Below, piece by piece: positions 41,540 through 51,915 of a DNA stretch of 64,000 bases. The position numbers were made by a program, and so were the translations under genes. Within the stretch, counting starts at the first letter, position 1, and the number at the start of each line of letters is the position of its first letter. Source of the DNA: Mycobacterium sp. SMC-2 (GTDB lineage: Bacteria; Actinomycetota; Actinomycetes; Mycobacteriales; Mycobacteriaceae); assembly GCF_025263485.1 (NCBI RefSeq), contig NZ_CP079863.1, positions 2,046,001-2,110,000 of the forward strand, in the 5' to 3' direction. Under the pieces are notes generated by a model. The model was not told where the DNA came from, made no database searches, and worked only from the letters and a program-made list of their open reading frames with translations.

Positions 41540-42736
41540 TCACTTTTCTAGGAGGTCGGGCTGCTGGAGCAGCTCGTTGATCGCGGCGAGGAACAGCGCG
41601 CCCCGGTGCCCGTCGCTGGCGCGGTGGTCGGCGGCGAGCGTGGCCTGCACGGTGGTGACGACCCGGATCCCGCCGTCGATGACGCAGACCCGCTCGGCCG
41701 GCTGGCCGAAACCCACGATCGCGACCTGCGGCGGGTAGATGACGCCGAAGACCGCGTCGACGCCCTGGTCGCCGAGGTTGGTGACCGTGATGGTCGGGTC
41801 CGACATCTCCGAACTGCGCAGCGAGAAGGACCGCGCCCGCGCCACCAGATCGGTGAGGTCGCTCATCAGTTCGTCCAGCTTCTTCTCTGGGACGTCGTGG
41901 ATGGCCGGCGCGACAAGCCCGCCGCCGCGCAGCGATATCCCGACGCCGACGTGAACTCCGGACGCGGGCTCGAACCCGTCTTCCCGCCAGAATCCGTTCA
42001 ACTCGCCGAACCGCTGCGCGGCGACGCCGACGGCCTTCAGCAGCAAGACGGCCGGCAGCACCCGCTCGTCGATGGAGCGTTGCGCGTTTCTCGCGGTCAA
42101 CCAGGACAGCGACTTTTCCAGCATGATTTCTTCGGCGAGGTAGTAATGCGGGATCTCCCGCTTCGATCGGCTCATCGCCGCGGCGATCGACTTGCGCATC
42201 TGTGCCGCGCGGTCGGCCGCCGCCGGCTTGCCGGCCGGCTTGGCCGCGACCGGCTTGGCCGCGGCGGCGTGCTCGACGTCGTTGATGGTGACCGCGCCCT
42301 GCGGTCCGGTGCCGGTCACCGCGTCGATATCGACGTGCAGCGACTGAGCCAATCGCCGCGCGGCCGGCGACACCCAGCGGCGGCGTCCGGGGACGGTCGG
42401 GGGGGCGCTGGGTGCGGGCGGCACCGTCGGCGGCGCGGTCGCCGGCTTGGCGGCCTCCTTAGCCGACGGCCGGGGCCGCGGTCGCTTCTCCGCCTGCTCG
42501 CCGGGGCCCACCAGGGTGGCCAATGTCGTTCCCACCTGGACGGTTTCACCGACGGGCACGACGAGCTCGTCGACGATGCCCTCCTGCCAGCATTCGACTT
42601 CGACCGCGGCCTTGGTGGTCTCGACGATCGCCACGATCTGCCCGCGAGTCACCTTGTCCCCGGGCTTGACCAGCCACTCGTTCAGGGTGCCTTCATCCAT
42701 GTCGGACCCGAGCGAGGGCATCTTGAATTCGATCAC
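41540..42736 (-). CDS. 2-oxoacid dehydrogenase E2 (dihydrolipoamide acyltransferase)
   Basis: The product is 398 aa from GTG, overlapping the E1beta stop (GTGA). One lipoyl domain (residues 1-76) carries the attachment lysine K42 in [13 protein letters not shown] Pro/Ala linker leads to a peripheral-subunit-binding domain ([20 protein letters not shown]). The catalytic acyltransferase core shows [20 protein letters not shown] and the [15 protein letters not shown] active site. It transfers an acyl group from E1 to CoA or another thiol acceptor. No E3 (lipoamide dehydrogenase) gene is present. Confidence 0.92.
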   Translation of the reverse strand: MIEFKMPSLGSDMDEGTLNEWLVKPGDKVTRGQIVAIVETTKAAVEVECWQEGIVDELVVPVGETVQVGTTLATLVGPGEQAEKRPRPRPSAKEAAKPATAPPTVPPAPSAPPTVPGRRRWVSPAARRLAQSLHVDIDAVTGTGPQGAVTINDVEHAAAAKPVAAKPAGKPAAADRAAQMRKSIAAAMSRSKREIPHYYLAEEIMLEKSLSWLTARNAQRSIDERVLPAVLLLKAVGVAAQRFGELNGFWREDGFEPASGVHVGVGISLRGGGLVAPAIHDVPEKKLDELMSDLTDLVARARSFSLRSSEMSDPTITVTNLGDQGVDAVFGVIYPPQVAIVGFGQPAERVCVIDGGIRVVTTVQATLAADHRASDGHRGALFLAAINELLQQPDLLEK

Positions 42737-43710
42737 GGCCGTTCCCCGAACAGGCCCTGCACCGCGGCGACGATCTTGGCGGGTTGGGGTAGGGCGGCCT
42801 CTTCCAGGTGCTTGGCGTAGGGCATGGGCACTTCCGTGCTGCACACCCGCGCCACCGGTGCATCCAGGTCGTAGAAGGCGCCCTCCATCACCCGCGCGGT
42901 GACTTCCGCGGCCAGGCTGCCAGTGCGCCACGCCTCGTCGACCACCACCGCGCGATGCGTCTTGCGGACGGACTCCAGGATGGTGGTCTCGTCGAGCGGG
43001 CGCAGGACGCGCAGATCGATTACCTCGCAGTCGATTCCGGCCAGGGACAGCTCGTTGGCGGCGTCCAGCGCCTTCGGCAGGGAGCCGCCGTAGGTGATCA
43101 CCGTGACGTCGGCGCCGCCGCGGCGGACCGCCGCCCGCGCGATGTCGGTCGGGACGAGGACGTCGACGTCGGTCGAGGTGTTGTAGAGCTGCACGTGCTC
43201 GAAGATCACCACCGGGTCGGGGTCGGCCAGGGCGGGCGCCAGCATGCCGTAGGCGTCCTCGACGGTAGCCGGGGCCACCACCTTGATGCCCGGGATGTGG
43301 GCGTACCAGGGCTCGAGGCTGTGCGAGTGCTGGGCGGCGAGCTGGCGGCCGGCACCCGTGGCCATGCGGACCACGATCGGCACGGAGAATTGCCCGCCGG
43401 ACATATGGCGCAGGGCCGCAGCGGTATTGACGATCTGGTCGAGCGCCAGCAGGCTGAAGTTCACCGTCATGACTTCCACGATCGGGCGTAACCCACCCAG
43501 CGCCGCCCCGATCCCGATTCCGACGAAGCCCAATTCCGACAGCGGCGTGTCCCGCACGCGGTCGGGCCCGAACTCCTCCAGCAGGCCCTTGGACGCCGCG
43601 TACGTTCCCCCGTAACGCCCGACGTCCTCGCCCATCAGCACGACACGGGGGTCGTCGCGCAGGGCGTCGCGCAGGGCGTCGTGCACGGCGGTGCGGTAGC
43701 TGGTCTTCAT
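42733..43710 (-). CDS. 2-oxoacid/acetoin dehydrogenase E1 beta subunit
   Basis: The product is 325 aa. It is a transketolase-like pyrimidine domain with [40 protein letters not shown] and a C-terminal domain with [22 protein letters not shown] sequence. With the alpha subunit it binds thiamine diphosphate and decarboxylates a 2-oxoacid (pyruvate, branched-chain) or acetoin. Four-base ATGA overlap with the E1alpha gene indicates coupled translation and equal stoichiometry. Confidence 0.92.
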   Translation of the reverse strand: MKTSYRTAVHDALRDALRDDPRVVLMGEDVGRYGGTYAASKGLLEEFGPDRVRDTPLSELGFVGIGIGAALGGLRPIVEVMTVNFSLLALDQIVNTAAALRHMSGGQFSVPIVVRMATGAGRQLAAQHSHSLEPWYAHIPGIKVVAPATVEDAYGMLAPALADPDPVVIFEHVQLYNTSTDVDVLVPTDIARAAVRRGGADVTVITYGGSLPKALDAANELSLAGIDCEVIDLRVLRPLDETTILESVRKTHRAVVVDEAWRTGSLAAEVTARVMEGAFYDLDAPVARVCSTEVPMPYAKHLEEAALPQPAKIVAAVQGLFGERP

Positions 43711-44678
43711 CGCGCCGACTCCGGGGTCAGCACGTCACGCTCGAGATCCGCCACGTCCTCCCACGTTCCGGCCTCGGCGAACGCCACCGCGGCCTCGATC
43801 TCGGCGGCGGCCGCATCCTCGATCTCCCGCACGTCGGCGTCCGACAGCGTGCCGTCGCCCACGCACTTCGCGGTGAACGCCTGGATCGGGTCGCGTTCAC
43901 GCCACCGTTCGACCTCGGCCCTGTCCCGATACAGCTCGGGATCGAACATCGAGTGCGCGCGGAACCGGTAGGTGCGGAATTCGATGAAGAACGGGCCCCC
44001 GGTGTCGCGGACGTGATCGACACCCTGCTGCGCGGCGGCATGGCACGCCTCGACGTCCATCCCGTCGGCGGCCAGCGTCGGAACCCGGTACGCGGCCGCC
44101 TTGACGGTCAGATCGGTCTGCGACTGGGCGCGATCCAGCGCGGTTCCCATCGCGTAAAGGTTGTTCTCGCAACAGAACAGGACCGGCAGGTTCCACAGCG
44201 CCGCCATGTTCAGCGACTCGTGGAACGCGCCCTCGGCCACCGCGCCGTCGCCGAAGTAGCAGGCGGTCACCCGCTTCTGGCGCAGCTGGGCGTCGGCCAG
44301 CGCGATGCCCACCGCGAGCGGCAGGCCGCCGGCGACGATCGCGTTGCCCCCGTAGAACCGCTTGGCCGCATCGAACAGGTGCATCGACCCGCCCCGGCCG
44401 CGCGAGCAGCCCTCCTGCTTGCCGAACATCTCGGCCATGATCGACGTCATCGGGATCCCGCGCAGCAACGCGTGCGCGTGCTCGCGATAGGTGGCGACCA
44501 CGGCGTCGTCGTCGGCCAGCGCGCGCAGCGACCCGGCGGCCACCGCTTCCTCACCGACGTAGAGGTGCAGGAACCCGCGAATCTTGGCCGCGCTGTACAG
44601 TTCCGCGCATTTCTCCTCCATGCGCCGCACCCGGATCATGTCCGACAACAGCTCATGGGCCAGCTTGACGGCGGTCAT
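43707..44678 (-). CDS. 2-oxoacid/acetoin dehydrogenase E1 alpha subunit
   Basis: The product is 323 aa. The thiamine diphosphate motif is [20 protein letters not shown] then [25 protein letters not shown] and [20 protein letters not shown] are typical of the PdhA/AcoA group, and [20 protein letters not shown] covers the phosphorylation-loop region. The GSMHLFD pattern favours acetoin or pyruvate dehydrogenase over branched-chain enzymes, but the substrate is not settled. It follows the acyl-CoA synthetase gene by 49 bases. Confidence 0.9.
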   Translation of the reverse strand: MTAVKLAHELLSDMIRVRRMEEKCAELYSAAKIRGFLHLYVGEEAVAAGSLRALADDDAVVATYREHAHALLRGIPMTSIMAEMFGKQEGCSRGRGGSMHLFDAAKRFYGGNAIVAGGLPLAVGIALADAQLRQKRVTACYFGDGAVAEGAFHESLNMAALWNLPVLFCCENNLYAMGTALDRAQSQTDLTVKAAAYRVPTLAADGMDVEACHAAAQQGVDHVRDTGGPFFIEFRTYRFRAHSMFDPELYRDRAEVERWRERDPIQAFTAKCVGDGTLSDADVREIEDAAAAEIEAAVAFAEAGTWEDVADLERDVLTPESAR

Positions 44679-44727
44679 CGGGCGCCGCTCCTTTCACCGC
44701 TTCGCGCTGCATTGTCGCCGGCGCGGG

Positions 44728-46524
44728 TCATGACGGCACTCCCTCGGCGTGGACCGGGTGTTGCTCGATGGTGGAGGTGTCACCTTCGGGCAAGCCTAGT
44801 TCGCGGGCCTTCAGCAGGCGCCGCATTATTTTGCCGCTGCTCGTGTGCGGCAACGAATCGACGAACACGATCTCCTTGGGCGCCACCGTGGCCCCGAGCC
44901 GCTTGCGCGCGTGGCCCAGCAGTTCCAGCCGCAGGTCTTCGTCGCCCACCACGCCATTCTTCAGCGTGACGAACGCTTTGACCATTTCGCCGACCGTCGG
45001 ATCGGGTATGCCGATGACGGCCGCCTCTGCGACCGCCGGGTGATCGGTCAGCGCGCTTTCCACCTCGAATGGGCCGATCAGATGCCCCGCGGACTTGATC
45101 ACGTCGTCCTTGCGGCCGACGAACCAGAAGTAACCGTCGGCGTCTTTCTTCGCCAGATCTCCGGACAGGTAGAGGCCGCCCGCGAACGAATTCCGGTATC
45201 GCTCTTCGGCATTCAGGTAGCCACGGAACATCGACGGCCAGCCGGGCCGCAGCGCGAGCTCGCCCTCGACGCCGGGTTCGTCGATGACCTCGACCGGCCC
45301 GTCGTCGTCGCGGCGCACGATGAACGCCTCCACCCCGGGCAGCGGGCGGCCCATCGAGCCCGGCTTGATGTCGAACGCGGGCGTGTTGGCGATCATGATG
45401 CCGCCCGTCTCGGTCTGCCACCAGTTGTCGTGGATCGGCAAGCCCAGGACGCGTTTCCCCCACCAGACCGCTTCCGGGTTGAGCGGTTCGCCCACGCTGG
45501 CGATGAAACGCAGCCGCGGAAAGTGGTATTGCGCGGGCAGTTCCGGTCCCGCCTTGATGAGCATCCGGATGGCGGTCGGCGCGGTGTACCACACCGAGAC
45601 GCCCTGGTCCTGCAGGATGCGGTACCACCGTTCGGCGTCGAATTCCGCTTCGTCGACGATGGAGGTGACCCCGTGCAGCAGCGGGCCGATGATGCCGTAG
45701 GACGTGCCCGTCACCCAGCCGGGATCGGCTGTGCACCAATAGGTGTCGTCGGGATGGAGGTCAAGCGCGTACAAGCCGGTGACGTAGTGCATCGCGACGG
45801 CGCCGTGCACGTGCATGGCGCCTTTGGGCGTACCCGTTGTCCCGCTGGTGAAGTGCAGCAGAGCCGGGTCGTCGGCGGTGGTGGGCTCGATCGGCGAGTT
45901 CTCGTCGGCCGCGTTCACCCATTGCCAGAAACTGAGGGTGTCCGGCGGCGGGTCGGCGGCTTGGTCGCCGTCGACGATGAACACATGCCGCACCGACGGC
46001 AGCCGGTCCCGGATCTTGGCGACCTTGCGCTGATAGATCGCCCTCGTGGTGACCAGGACGTCGGCTTGTCCGATGTTGACCCTGGTGGCGATCGGCTCGG
46101 GCCCGAAGGCCGAGAACAGGGGGGAGACGACGCTGCCGTTGCGCAGCGCGCCAAGCATCGCGATGTAGAGCTCGGGGGTGCGGCCCATGAGGGTGAACAC
46201 GCGATGGCCCTTGTTGATCCCCAGGGAGCGCAGCGCGCTGGAGAACCGCCTGGAGAGCCGGCCGAGCTCGGCGTAGCTGAGGTCGTGGGTGATGCCCGCG
46301 CCATCCGGGGGGGTATCGGTGACGAAGCGCAGGGCCGTGCGCATCGCGGCCGGGCCCACCGCGTGCCGGTCCACGGCGGCGTAGGCGATGTTGCACCTGC
46401 CGGGGCCCATGCCTTCGCACAGATCGGGTACATCGGACCAGTGGAACTGGGCGCGTTCGTGCTCGTAGTCCGTCAGGTTGGGCCGAACGGAAAGGTCGGC
46501 GGCCGTTTTGCGGATGACATCCAT
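44728..46524 (-). CDS. Acyl-CoA/acetate-CoA synthetase
   Basis: The product is 598 aa from [20 protein letters not shown]; an ATG 33 bases upstream is an alternative, and the frame is open far beyond both. AMP-forming signatures are [20 protein letters not shown], the [20 protein letters not shown] substrate/adenine region, [20 protein letters not shown] and the catalytic lysine motif [23 protein letters not shown] is the acetyl/propionyl-CoA synthetase pattern. It would make acetyl-CoA (or hydrolytically recover it) alongside the downstream E1/E2 complex. It shares DosR-like boxes at 46617-46657 with divergent acg. Confidence 0.9.
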   Translation of the reverse strand: MDVIRKTAADLSVRPNLTDYEHERAQFHWSDVPDLCEGMGPGRCNIAYAAVDRHAVGPAAMRTALRFVTDTPPDGAGITHDLSYAELGRLSRRFSSALRSLGINKGHRVFTLMGRTPELYIAMLGALRNGSVVSPLFSAFGPEPIATRVNIGQADVLVTTRAIYQRKVAKIRDRLPSVRHVFIVDGDQAADPPPDTLSFWQWVNAADENSPIEPTTADDPALLHFTSGTTGTPKGAMHVHGAVAMHYVTGLYALDLHPDDTYWCTADPGWVTGTSYGIIGPLLHGVTSIVDEAEFDAERWYRILQDQGVSVWYTAPTAIRMLIKAGPELPAQYHFPRLRFIASVGEPLNPEAVWWGKRVLGLPIHDNWWQTETGGIMIANTPAFDIKPGSMGRPLPGVEAFIVRRDDDGPVEVIDEPGVEGELALRPGWPSMFRGYLNAEERYRNSFAGGLYLSGDLAKKDADGYFWFVGRKDDVIKSAGHLIGPFEVESALTDHPAVAEAAVIGIPDPTVGEMVKAFVTLKNGVVGDEDLRLELLGHARKRLGATVAPKEIVFVDSLPHTSSGKIMRRLLKARELGLPEGDTSTIEQHPVHAEGVPS

Positions 46525-46616
46525 AGGGGGGTCCTCGGTTTGCGGGGTCGCCTCCATCGTTTGCCGCGCGGCATCGCGGCAAAAGAGAAAAAGGTCATCA
46601 GTCCGGCCGGTGGCGC

Positions 46617-46636
46617 CGCGGGTCCAATGACCCGAC
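46617..46636. promoter_or_regulatory. DosR-like box, acs/acg intergenic, distal
   Basis: GGGTCCAATGACCC (46620-46633) matches the core at 10 of 14 positions and is an imperfect palindrome. Confidence 0.5.
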
Positions 46637-46637
46637 G

Positions 46638-46657
46638 CTGGGGACCAAGGACCCTGG
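46638..46657. promoter_or_regulatory. DosR-like box, acs/acg intergenic, proximal to acg
   Basis: GGGACCAAGGACCC (46641-46654) matches at 11 of 14 positions. It is centred 21 bases from the first box, 57-70 bases before acg and 117-130 before acs, so the pair could drive both divergent units. Confidence 0.6.
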
Positions 46658-46710
46658 CGCGCGCTGCCCGCATGCCCGAGGGTCCAGGTAGGAAAGGAGA
46701 CCGACGAGCA

Positions 46711-47694
46711 ATGACCCCAACCATGGTCGACTCCAAAGTGCTCACCAGGGCGGTCGAACTCGCCTGCCGCGCCCCCTCGCTGCACAACACCCAGCCGTGG
46801 CGATGGGTGGCCGGCGGCCCGACCGTCGATCTGTTTGCCGACCCACAGCGGACGGTGCCCTCGGCCGATGGCTCGGGCCGCGAGTCGATCATCAGCTGCG
46901 GCGCGGTGCTCGACCACTTCCGGGTCGCGATGGCGGCCGAGGGGTGGGGCATCGGCGTGGACGAGTTCCCCAACCCCAACAACCTCGACCACCTGGCCTC
47001 GATCGACTTCGTCCCCGCCGACTACGTCGCCACGGCCCGGCGCGATCGCGCGGCGGCGATCCTGCGTCGCAGGACCGACCGGCGACCGTTCGGCGCACCG
47101 AGGGACTGGGCGGCGTTCGAGCCGGTGCTGCGCAGCGCGTTCGACCCCGACCTGGTCACCCTCGACGTACTGGCCGACGACGCGCGGCCGCGGCTGGTTC
47201 AGGCCGCCCGCCTCAACGAGGCATTGCGCCGCTACGACGACGTCTACCACCACGAATTGCGTTGGTGGACGGCGCCGGGCAGGCACGACGACGGCATACC
47301 CGAAGCCGCGCTGGCCAGGGGGGCACAGGCCGGCACCGTCGACGTGAACCGGCGCTTCCCCGACGGTCAAGCCAAGACGGGCGCCCCGGGCCTGAAGGAT
47401 CAAGCGGAGATCCTTGTCCTGTCCACACCGGCCGACACCCGCGCCGACGCGTTCCGGTGCGGCCAGGCGCTTTCCGCGATCCTGCTGGAGTGCACCATGG
47501 CCGGCCTGGCGACCTGCCCCGTGACACACGTGACCGAGTTGCAGGCCAGTCGCGACATGGTCCGCGAGCTCATACCCGATGCCGAAGCGGTGCCCCAGGT
47601 TCTGATCCGGGTCGGCACCACATCCGCGGGCAAGGGCGCTTTCGAGCCCACGCCGCGCCGGCCCGTACGCGACGTCTTGGAGATGCGCCGCTAG
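46711..47694 (+). CDS. acg: Acg (Rv2032) nitroreductase-like protein
   Basis: The product is 327 aa from ATG at 46711 (GGAAAGGAGA upstream); the ATG at 46723 is an alternative. It follows Acg throughout: [46 protein letters not shown]-like [50 protein letters not shown]. In M. tuberculosis, acg (Rv2032) is divergent from hspX and DosR-controlled; it has an FMN nitroreductase fold but no established substrate. Here it lies upstream of hspX in the same direction. Confidence 0.92.
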   Translation: MTPTMVDSKVLTRAVELACRAPSLHNTQPWRWVAGGPTVDLFADPQRTVPSADGSGRESIISCGAVLDHFRVAMAAEGWGIGVDEFPNPNNLDHLASIDFVPADYVATARRDRAAAILRRRTDRRPFGAPRDWAAFEPVLRSAFDPDLVTLDVLADDARPRLVQAARLNEALRRYDDVYHHELRWWTAPGRHDDGIPEAALARGAQAGTVDVNRRFPDGQAKTGAPGLKDQAEILVLSTPADTRADAFRCGQALSAILLECTMAGLATCPVTHVTELQASRDMVRELIPDAEAVPQVLIRVGTTSAGKGAFEPTPRRPVRDVLEMRR

Positions 47695-47736
47695 GGCGGT
47701 TCGGTTGCGCCTCAACAACTTCGAAGGGAGATGGCA

Positions 47737-48006
47737 ATGATCGCCAAAGTCGGGGACTGGCTCGTCATCAAGAGCGGCACGGTCGGGCGCCCGGGCCTGC
47801 GCGGTTTGGTCACCGAAGTGCGTTCGCCCGATGGTCAACCGCCCTACCGGGTCCGGTGGCTGGACACCGGGGAGGAGGCGACCGTGTACCCGGGTCCCGA
47901 CGCGATAGTCGTCACGGCCGCGGAGCAGAAGGCCGCCGATGAGCGGGCACGGTCGCGGGTCTCCGCGGTGCAAGCCGCCATACGGGGCCACGCCCGAGGC
48001 GAGTAA
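47737..48006 (+). CDS. DUF1918 domain protein
   Basis: The product is 89 aa from the ATG six bases after GGGAG (the earlier ATG at 47731 abuts it without spacing). The [20 protein letters not shown] start and [20 protein letters not shown] are the SH3-like DUF1918 signature, found in many actinobacterial stress loci and also as an N-terminal piece in some dormancy proteins. Function is unknown. It lies between acg and hspX. Confidence 0.85.
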   Translation: MIAKVGDWLVIKSGTVGRPGLRGLVTEVRSPDGQPPYRVRWLDTGEEATVYPGPDAIVVTAAEQKAADERARSRVSAVQAAIRGHARGE

Positions 48007-48014
48007 GCAGCCAA

Positions 48015-48305
48015 ATGCCCCCTACCACAGACGGATGCCCGTCGTTGACCGACTCCGACGTCGACGAGCTCGCGTTCGCGTTCCTGCACTCGCCGTATGC
48101 CGGCGACACCTATCTCGACTGGCGGCTGGACCAGCGCCTCGACGGCTTTCTCCGCCACCGCGGCCTGGTCCGCCTCACCGAGGACGGCGACGCCTACGGC
48201 CTCATCCTGAACCGCGTCATGGCCTATATCGGCGAGCTGCGCAAGGTGACTCGACGAACGGCCCGCAAGCCTGGGACTTCGGTCCCTACCGCCGATCACG
48301 GCTGA
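48015..48305 (+). CDS. Hypothetical protein (96 aa) whose 3' end contains the hspX DosR box
   Basis: The product ([26 protein letters not shown]...) is a soluble alpha/beta protein with [20 protein letters not shown] and [13 protein letters not shown]. No family is recognised. It starts eight bases after the DUF1918 stop, so the two probably form a unit with acg. Its last codons ([12 protein letters not shown]) are written by the DosR palindrome controlling hspX, so coding and operator functions overlap. Confidence 0.65.
   Translation: MPPTTDGCPSLTDSDVDELAFAFLHSPYAGDTYLDWRLDQRLDGFLRHRGLVRLTEDGDAYGLILNRVMAYIGELRKVTRRTARKPGTSVPTADHG
48270..48289. promoter_or_regulatory. DosR box upstream of hspX
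   Basis: GGGACTTCGGTCCC (48273-48286) matches the core at 12 of 14 positions, 66-79 bases upstream of the hspX ATG, the spacing seen at classic DosR promoters. Confidence 0.78.
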
Positions 48306-48351
48306 CTGGTCGGATGGAGTCACGGTCAATCACCAGATCTGAGGAGATTCC

Positions 48352-48783
48352 ATGACTACCCTTCCCGCCCGGCGGCCCAGGTCGCTCTTCCCCGAGTTCG
48401 CAGACCTGTTCGCCGGCTTCCCCACCCTGTCCGGACTTCGTCCCGTTTTCGACACCCGCGTGATGCGGCTCGAGGACGAGATGAAGGACGGCCGTTACGT
48501 GGTGCGCGCGGAGATCCCCGGCGTCGACCCCGAGAAGGACCTCGACGTCACCGTGCGCGACGGACAGCTCACCATCAAGGCCGAGCGTAGCGAGAAGAAA
48601 GACTTCGACGGACGCTCGGAATTCTCCTACGGCTCGTTCGTTCGGACCGTGTCGTTGCCGGCGGGGGCCGACGAGGACAACGTCGAAGCCAACTACGACA
48701 AAGGCATCCTCACTGTGTCGGTGGCGGTTTCGGAGGCGAAGCCGGCCGGGCGGCGCGTCCAGGTCCAGTCCAACGGGAAGTGA
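48352..48783 (+). CDS. hspX: Alpha-crystallin small heat-shock protein HspX
   Basis: The product is 143 aa with GAGGAGATTCC before the ATG. It aligns end to end with M. tuberculosis HspX/Acr: PARRPRSLFPEFADLFAGFP, RLEDEMKDGRYVVRAEIPGV, DPEKDLDVTVRDGQLTIKAE, FDGRSEFSYGSFVRTVSLPA and GILTVSVAVSEAKPAGRRVQ. The alpha-crystallin domain spans about residues 40-128. It is an oligomeric ATP-independent holdase, a major protein of hypoxic cells. It is first in a run of seven same-strand genes ending with dosS. Confidence 0.97.
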   Translation: MTTLPARRPRSLFPEFADLFAGFPTLSGLRPVFDTRVMRLEDEMKDGRYVVRAEIPGVDPEKDLDVTVRDGQLTIKAERSEKKDFDGRSEFSYGSFVRTVSLPAGADEDNVEANYDKGILTVSVAVSEAKPAGRRVQVQSNGK

Positions 48784-48795
48784 CCGCGGCGCGTG

Positions 48796-50835
48796 ATGAC
48801 CAGAGCAGCTGACGCTACCCGGCGCTCGCCGCGGCGTGTGTTCCGCGACCGCGGCGAAGCCGGCCGGGTGCTGGCGAACCTCCTCGGCGCCTACCGCGAC
48901 CGGCACGACGTGATCGTGCTGGGCCTGGCGCGGGGCGGCATCCCCGTCGCGTGGGAGGTGGCGGCGGCGCTGCACGCGCCGTTGGATGCCTTCGTCGTGC
49001 GCAAGCTCGGCGCCCCCGGCCATGAGGAGTTCGCCGTGGGGGCTCTGGCGAGCGGGGGACGCGTCGTGGTCAACGACGACGTCGTGCGCGGTCTGCGCAT
49101 CACCCCGCAGGAACTGCGCGCGGTCGCGGAGCGGGAAGGCCGGGAACTGATTCGGCGCGAGGCGGCCTATCGCGACGGACGTCCACCCGTGGACGTGGCC
49201 GGCAAGACGGTCATCCTGGTCGACGACGGACTGGCAACCGGCGCAAGCATGTTCGCGGCGGTGCAGGCACTGCGCGAAGCGGAGCCCGCCCACATCGTCA
49301 TCGCCGTGCCGGCGGCCCCCGAGTCCACCTGCCGGGAATTCGCCGGGCTTGTCGACGATGTCGTCTGCGCGAGCATGCCCACCCCGTTCCTCGCGGTCGG
49401 CGAGTCGTTCTGGGACTTCCGCCAGGTCACCGACGAAGAGGTTCGCCGGCTGCTCGCGAGGCCGACGACCGGCGTCCCGACGAGGGCCGCGGCCCCCACG
49501 CCCGCCGAGGTGATCGGCCGGGTGGCCATCGACGCGCCGGCGGGTGTTCCGCCTCGTGAGACGCTGGAGCGGTTGATCGGTGATGCGCGCATCGTGCTGA
49601 TCGGCGAAAGCTCGCATGGCACACACGAGTTCTACGAGGCCCGGGCCGAGATCACGAAGTGGCTGATCGAGGAGAAGGGTTTCTGTGCCGTGGCGGCGGA
49701 GGCGGACTGGCCCGACGCCTACCGGGTGAATCGCTACGTTCGCGGCATCGGGAGCGACACGAGCGCCGACGAGGCGTTGAGCGGATTCGAGCGCTTTCCC
49801 GCCTGGATGTGGCGCAACACCGTCGTCCGTGACTTCGTCGAGTGGCTGCGCGCCCGAAACCGGCTGCACGAGACCAACGGCCAGCGCCAAGCCGGCTTCT
49901 ACGGCCTGGATCTCTACAGCCTGCACCGGTCGATGCAGGAAGTGATCGCCTACCTCGACAAGATCGACCCCAAGGCGGCGGCGCGGGCGCGGGAGCGCTA
50001 TTCCTGCTTCGACCACACCTCGGCGGACGACGGTCAGGCGTACGGCTTCTCGGCGGCCTTCGGCGCCGGCCCATCGTGCGAGAAGGAAGCGATCGATCAA
50101 CTGGTCGACATGCAGCGCAATGCACTCGCCTACGCGCGCAGGGACGGCCTGCTCGCCGAGGACGAGCTGTTCTACGCTCACCAGAACGCCCAGACGGTGC
50201 ACAACGCCGAGGTGTACTACCGGGCGATGTTCAGCGGGCGGGTCACCTCGTGGAACCTGCGGGACAAGCACATGGCACAAACGCTCGAGGCGCTGCTGAA
50301 GCATCTGGACCGCCACCAGGACGTGCCGTCGGCGCGAATTGTGGTGTGGGCGCACAACTCCCACGTCGGCGACGCGCGCGCCACCGAAGTGTGGGCCGAC
50401 GGGCAACTCACGCTCGGTCAACTGGTCCGCCAGCGGCACGGCGACCAAGCGTGTCTGCTCGGCTTCAGCACCTACGCGGGCACCGTCACCGCCGCCAGCG
50501 ACTGGGGTGGCATCGCCGAACGAAAGGTCGTCCGCCCGGCGCTCAACGGGAGCATCGAAGAACTGCTGCACGAGACCGGCAGGGCGGCGTTCATGGTGTC
50601 GGCGCACCTCAGCCCGGCCGCGGCGGGGCCGCTGAGCGCGGTTCGGCTGGGCCGCGCCATCGGCGTGATCTACCGGCCCGAGACCGAACGGCAGAGCCAC
50701 TACTTCCATGTCCGGCCGGCCGATCAGTTCGACGCGATGATCCACATCGACAGGACCCGGGCGCTGGAACCGCTCGAGGTCACCAGCTTGTGGATCGCCG
50801 GCGAGACGCCGGAAACCTACCCGAGCGGCCTCTGA
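48796..50835 (+). CDS. Phosphoribosyltransferase - erythromycin esterase-like fusion (Rv2030c)
   Basis: The product is 679 aa (ATG 48796; a GTG directly precedes it). The N-terminal phosphoribosyltransferase domain (about 15-215) has the PRPP loop [17 protein letters not shown]. The C-terminal erythromycin-esterase-like domain (about 230-670) shows [38 protein letters not shown] and [17 protein letters not shown], with the catalytic-type Glu/His residues. This is the Rv2030c architecture, and its position after hspX and before pfkB matches M. tuberculosis. The physiological reaction is not established. Confidence 0.92.
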   Translation: MTRAADATRRSPRRVFRDRGEAGRVLANLLGAYRDRHDVIVLGLARGGIPVAWEVAAALHAPLDAFVVRKLGAPGHEEFAVGALASGGRVVVNDDVVRGLRITPQELRAVAEREGRELIRREAAYRDGRPPVDVAGKTVILVDDGLATGASMFAAVQALREAEPAHIVIAVPAAPESTCREFAGLVDDVVCASMPTPFLAVGESFWDFRQVTDEEVRRLLARPTTGVPTRAAAPTPAEVIGRVAIDAPAGVPPRETLERLIGDARIVLIGESSHGTHEFYEARAEITKWLIEEKGFCAVAAEADWPDAYRVNRYVRGIGSDTSADEALSGFERFPAWMWRNTVVRDFVEWLRARNRLHETNGQRQAGFYGLDLYSLHRSMQEVIAYLDKIDPKAAARARERYSCFDHTSADDGQAYGFSAAFGAGPSCEKEAIDQLVDMQRNALAYARRDGLLAEDELFYAHQNAQTVHNAEVYYRAMFSGRVTSWNLRDKHMAQTLEALLKHLDRHQDVPSARIVVWAHNSHVGDARATEVWADGQLTLGQLVRQRHGDQACLLGFSTYAGTVTAASDWGGIAERKVVRPALNGSIEELLHETGRAAFMVSAHLSPAAAGPLSAVRLGRAIGVIYRPETERQSHYFHVRPADQFDAMIHIDRTRALEPLEVTSLWIAGETPETYPSGL

Positions 50836-50855
50836 GGGGCGCGGAGCCAACCAAG

Positions 50856-51851
50856 ATGGAGACGCCGCCCGATCGGGCCCTGAGCCGAACGCGAATCGTC
50901 ACGCTGACCATGAACCCCGCGCTCGACATCACCACGAGCGTCGGCGTGGTGCGGCCGACCGATAAGTTGCGCTGCTCGGCGACGCGCTACGACCCGGGCG
51001 GCGGCGGCATCAACGTCGCCCGGATCGCGAAGGTCCTCGGCAGTTCGGTGCTCGCGGTGTTTCCCGCCGGCGGGTCGCACGGTGGGCTCGTCACGAGTCT
51101 GCTCAGCGAGGCCGAAGTGCCGTTCCGGCAGATACCGATCGCCGCCCAGACGCGGGAGAGCTTCACCGTCAACGAGACCAGCACCGGCCAGCAATACCGG
51201 TTCGTCCTGCCCGGGCCGGAGCTGACCGTGCCAGAGCAGGAGCAATGCCTCGATCAACTGCGGGTGGCGGCCCAATCGGCCGAAATCGTTGTGGCCAGCG
51301 GCAGTCTGCCACCCGGTGTGCCGGCCGACTTCTATCAGCGGGTTGCCGACATGTGCCGGCAGCTGGGCGTGAAGCTCATCCTGGACACCTCCGGCGGCGG
51401 CTTGCAGCACGTCTCCTCGGGGGTGTTCCTGCTCAAGGCAAGCGTGCGAGAACTGAGAGAATGCGTCGGTCGGCGACTCGCCACCCAGGCCGAGCAATTG
51501 GCGGCCGCCCACCAGCTGATCGACAGCGGCCGCGCTGAAGTCGTGGTGGTGTCCCTGGGTCCTTATGGCGCGCTGGTCGCGACGCGCCATGCGGGCCAGC
51601 GGTTTTCGGCGGTTCCGATGCCGGGCGGCAGCGGCGTCGGGGCCGGCGACGCGATGGTTGCCGCGATCACGGTGGGCATCACTCACGGCTGGCCGCTCGC
51701 CAAATCCGTTCGTCTCGGAATCGCGGCGGGTGCGGCGATGTTGATGACGCCCGGTACGGCGGTCTGCGAGCGCGCCGACGTCGAGCGGCTGTTCGAGCTG
51801 GTCGCCGAACCGGTGGAGGTGGGGACGACCGACTTCGCGGTTGAGGCCTAA
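50856..51851 (+). CDS. pfkB: PfkB-family phosphofructokinase
   Basis: The product is 331 aa from METPPDRALSRTRIVTLTMN (GGAG upstream); the frame is open much further upstream within the previous gene. Ribokinase-family signatures are YDPGGGGINVARIAKVLGSS near the N-terminus and GGSGVGAGDAMVAAITVGIT holding the catalytic Asp. Order and sequence match Rv2029c. It should phosphorylate fructose-6-phosphate (or tagatose-6-phosphate) with ATP and keep glycolysis running in hypoxia. Confidence 0.93.
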   Translation: METPPDRALSRTRIVTLTMNPALDITTSVGVVRPTDKLRCSATRYDPGGGGINVARIAKVLGSSVLAVFPAGGSHGGLVTSLLSEAEVPFRQIPIAAQTRESFTVNETSTGQQYRFVLPGPELTVPEQEQCLDQLRVAAQSAEIVVASGSLPPGVPADFYQRVADMCRQLGVKLILDTSGGGLQHVSSGVFLLKASVRELRECVGRRLATQAEQLAAAHQLIDSGRAEVVVVSLGPYGALVATRHAGQRFSAVPMPGGSGVGAGDAMVAAITVGITHGWPLAKSVRLGIAAGAAMLMTPGTAVCERADVERLFELVAEPVEVGTTDFAVEA

Positions 51852-51915
51852 CGGCCCGTGCATCGCCGGCGTCGGAGCAATAGCCTGAGAATGATCGGAA
51901 CTATCAGGAGCTGAG

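Noticed and set aside
44845..47694. A very long forward open frame running antisense through the acyl-CoA synthetase gene into acg
   Set aside because: Only the part from 46711 has family sequence (Acg) and a ribosome site; the rest is the GC-rich shadow of the synthetase gene.
46525..47991. Upstream extension of the acyl-CoA synthetase frame across acg and the DUF1918 gene
   Set aside because: High GC leaves the frame open, but the sequence is not protein-like and the true start is at 46524 or 46557.
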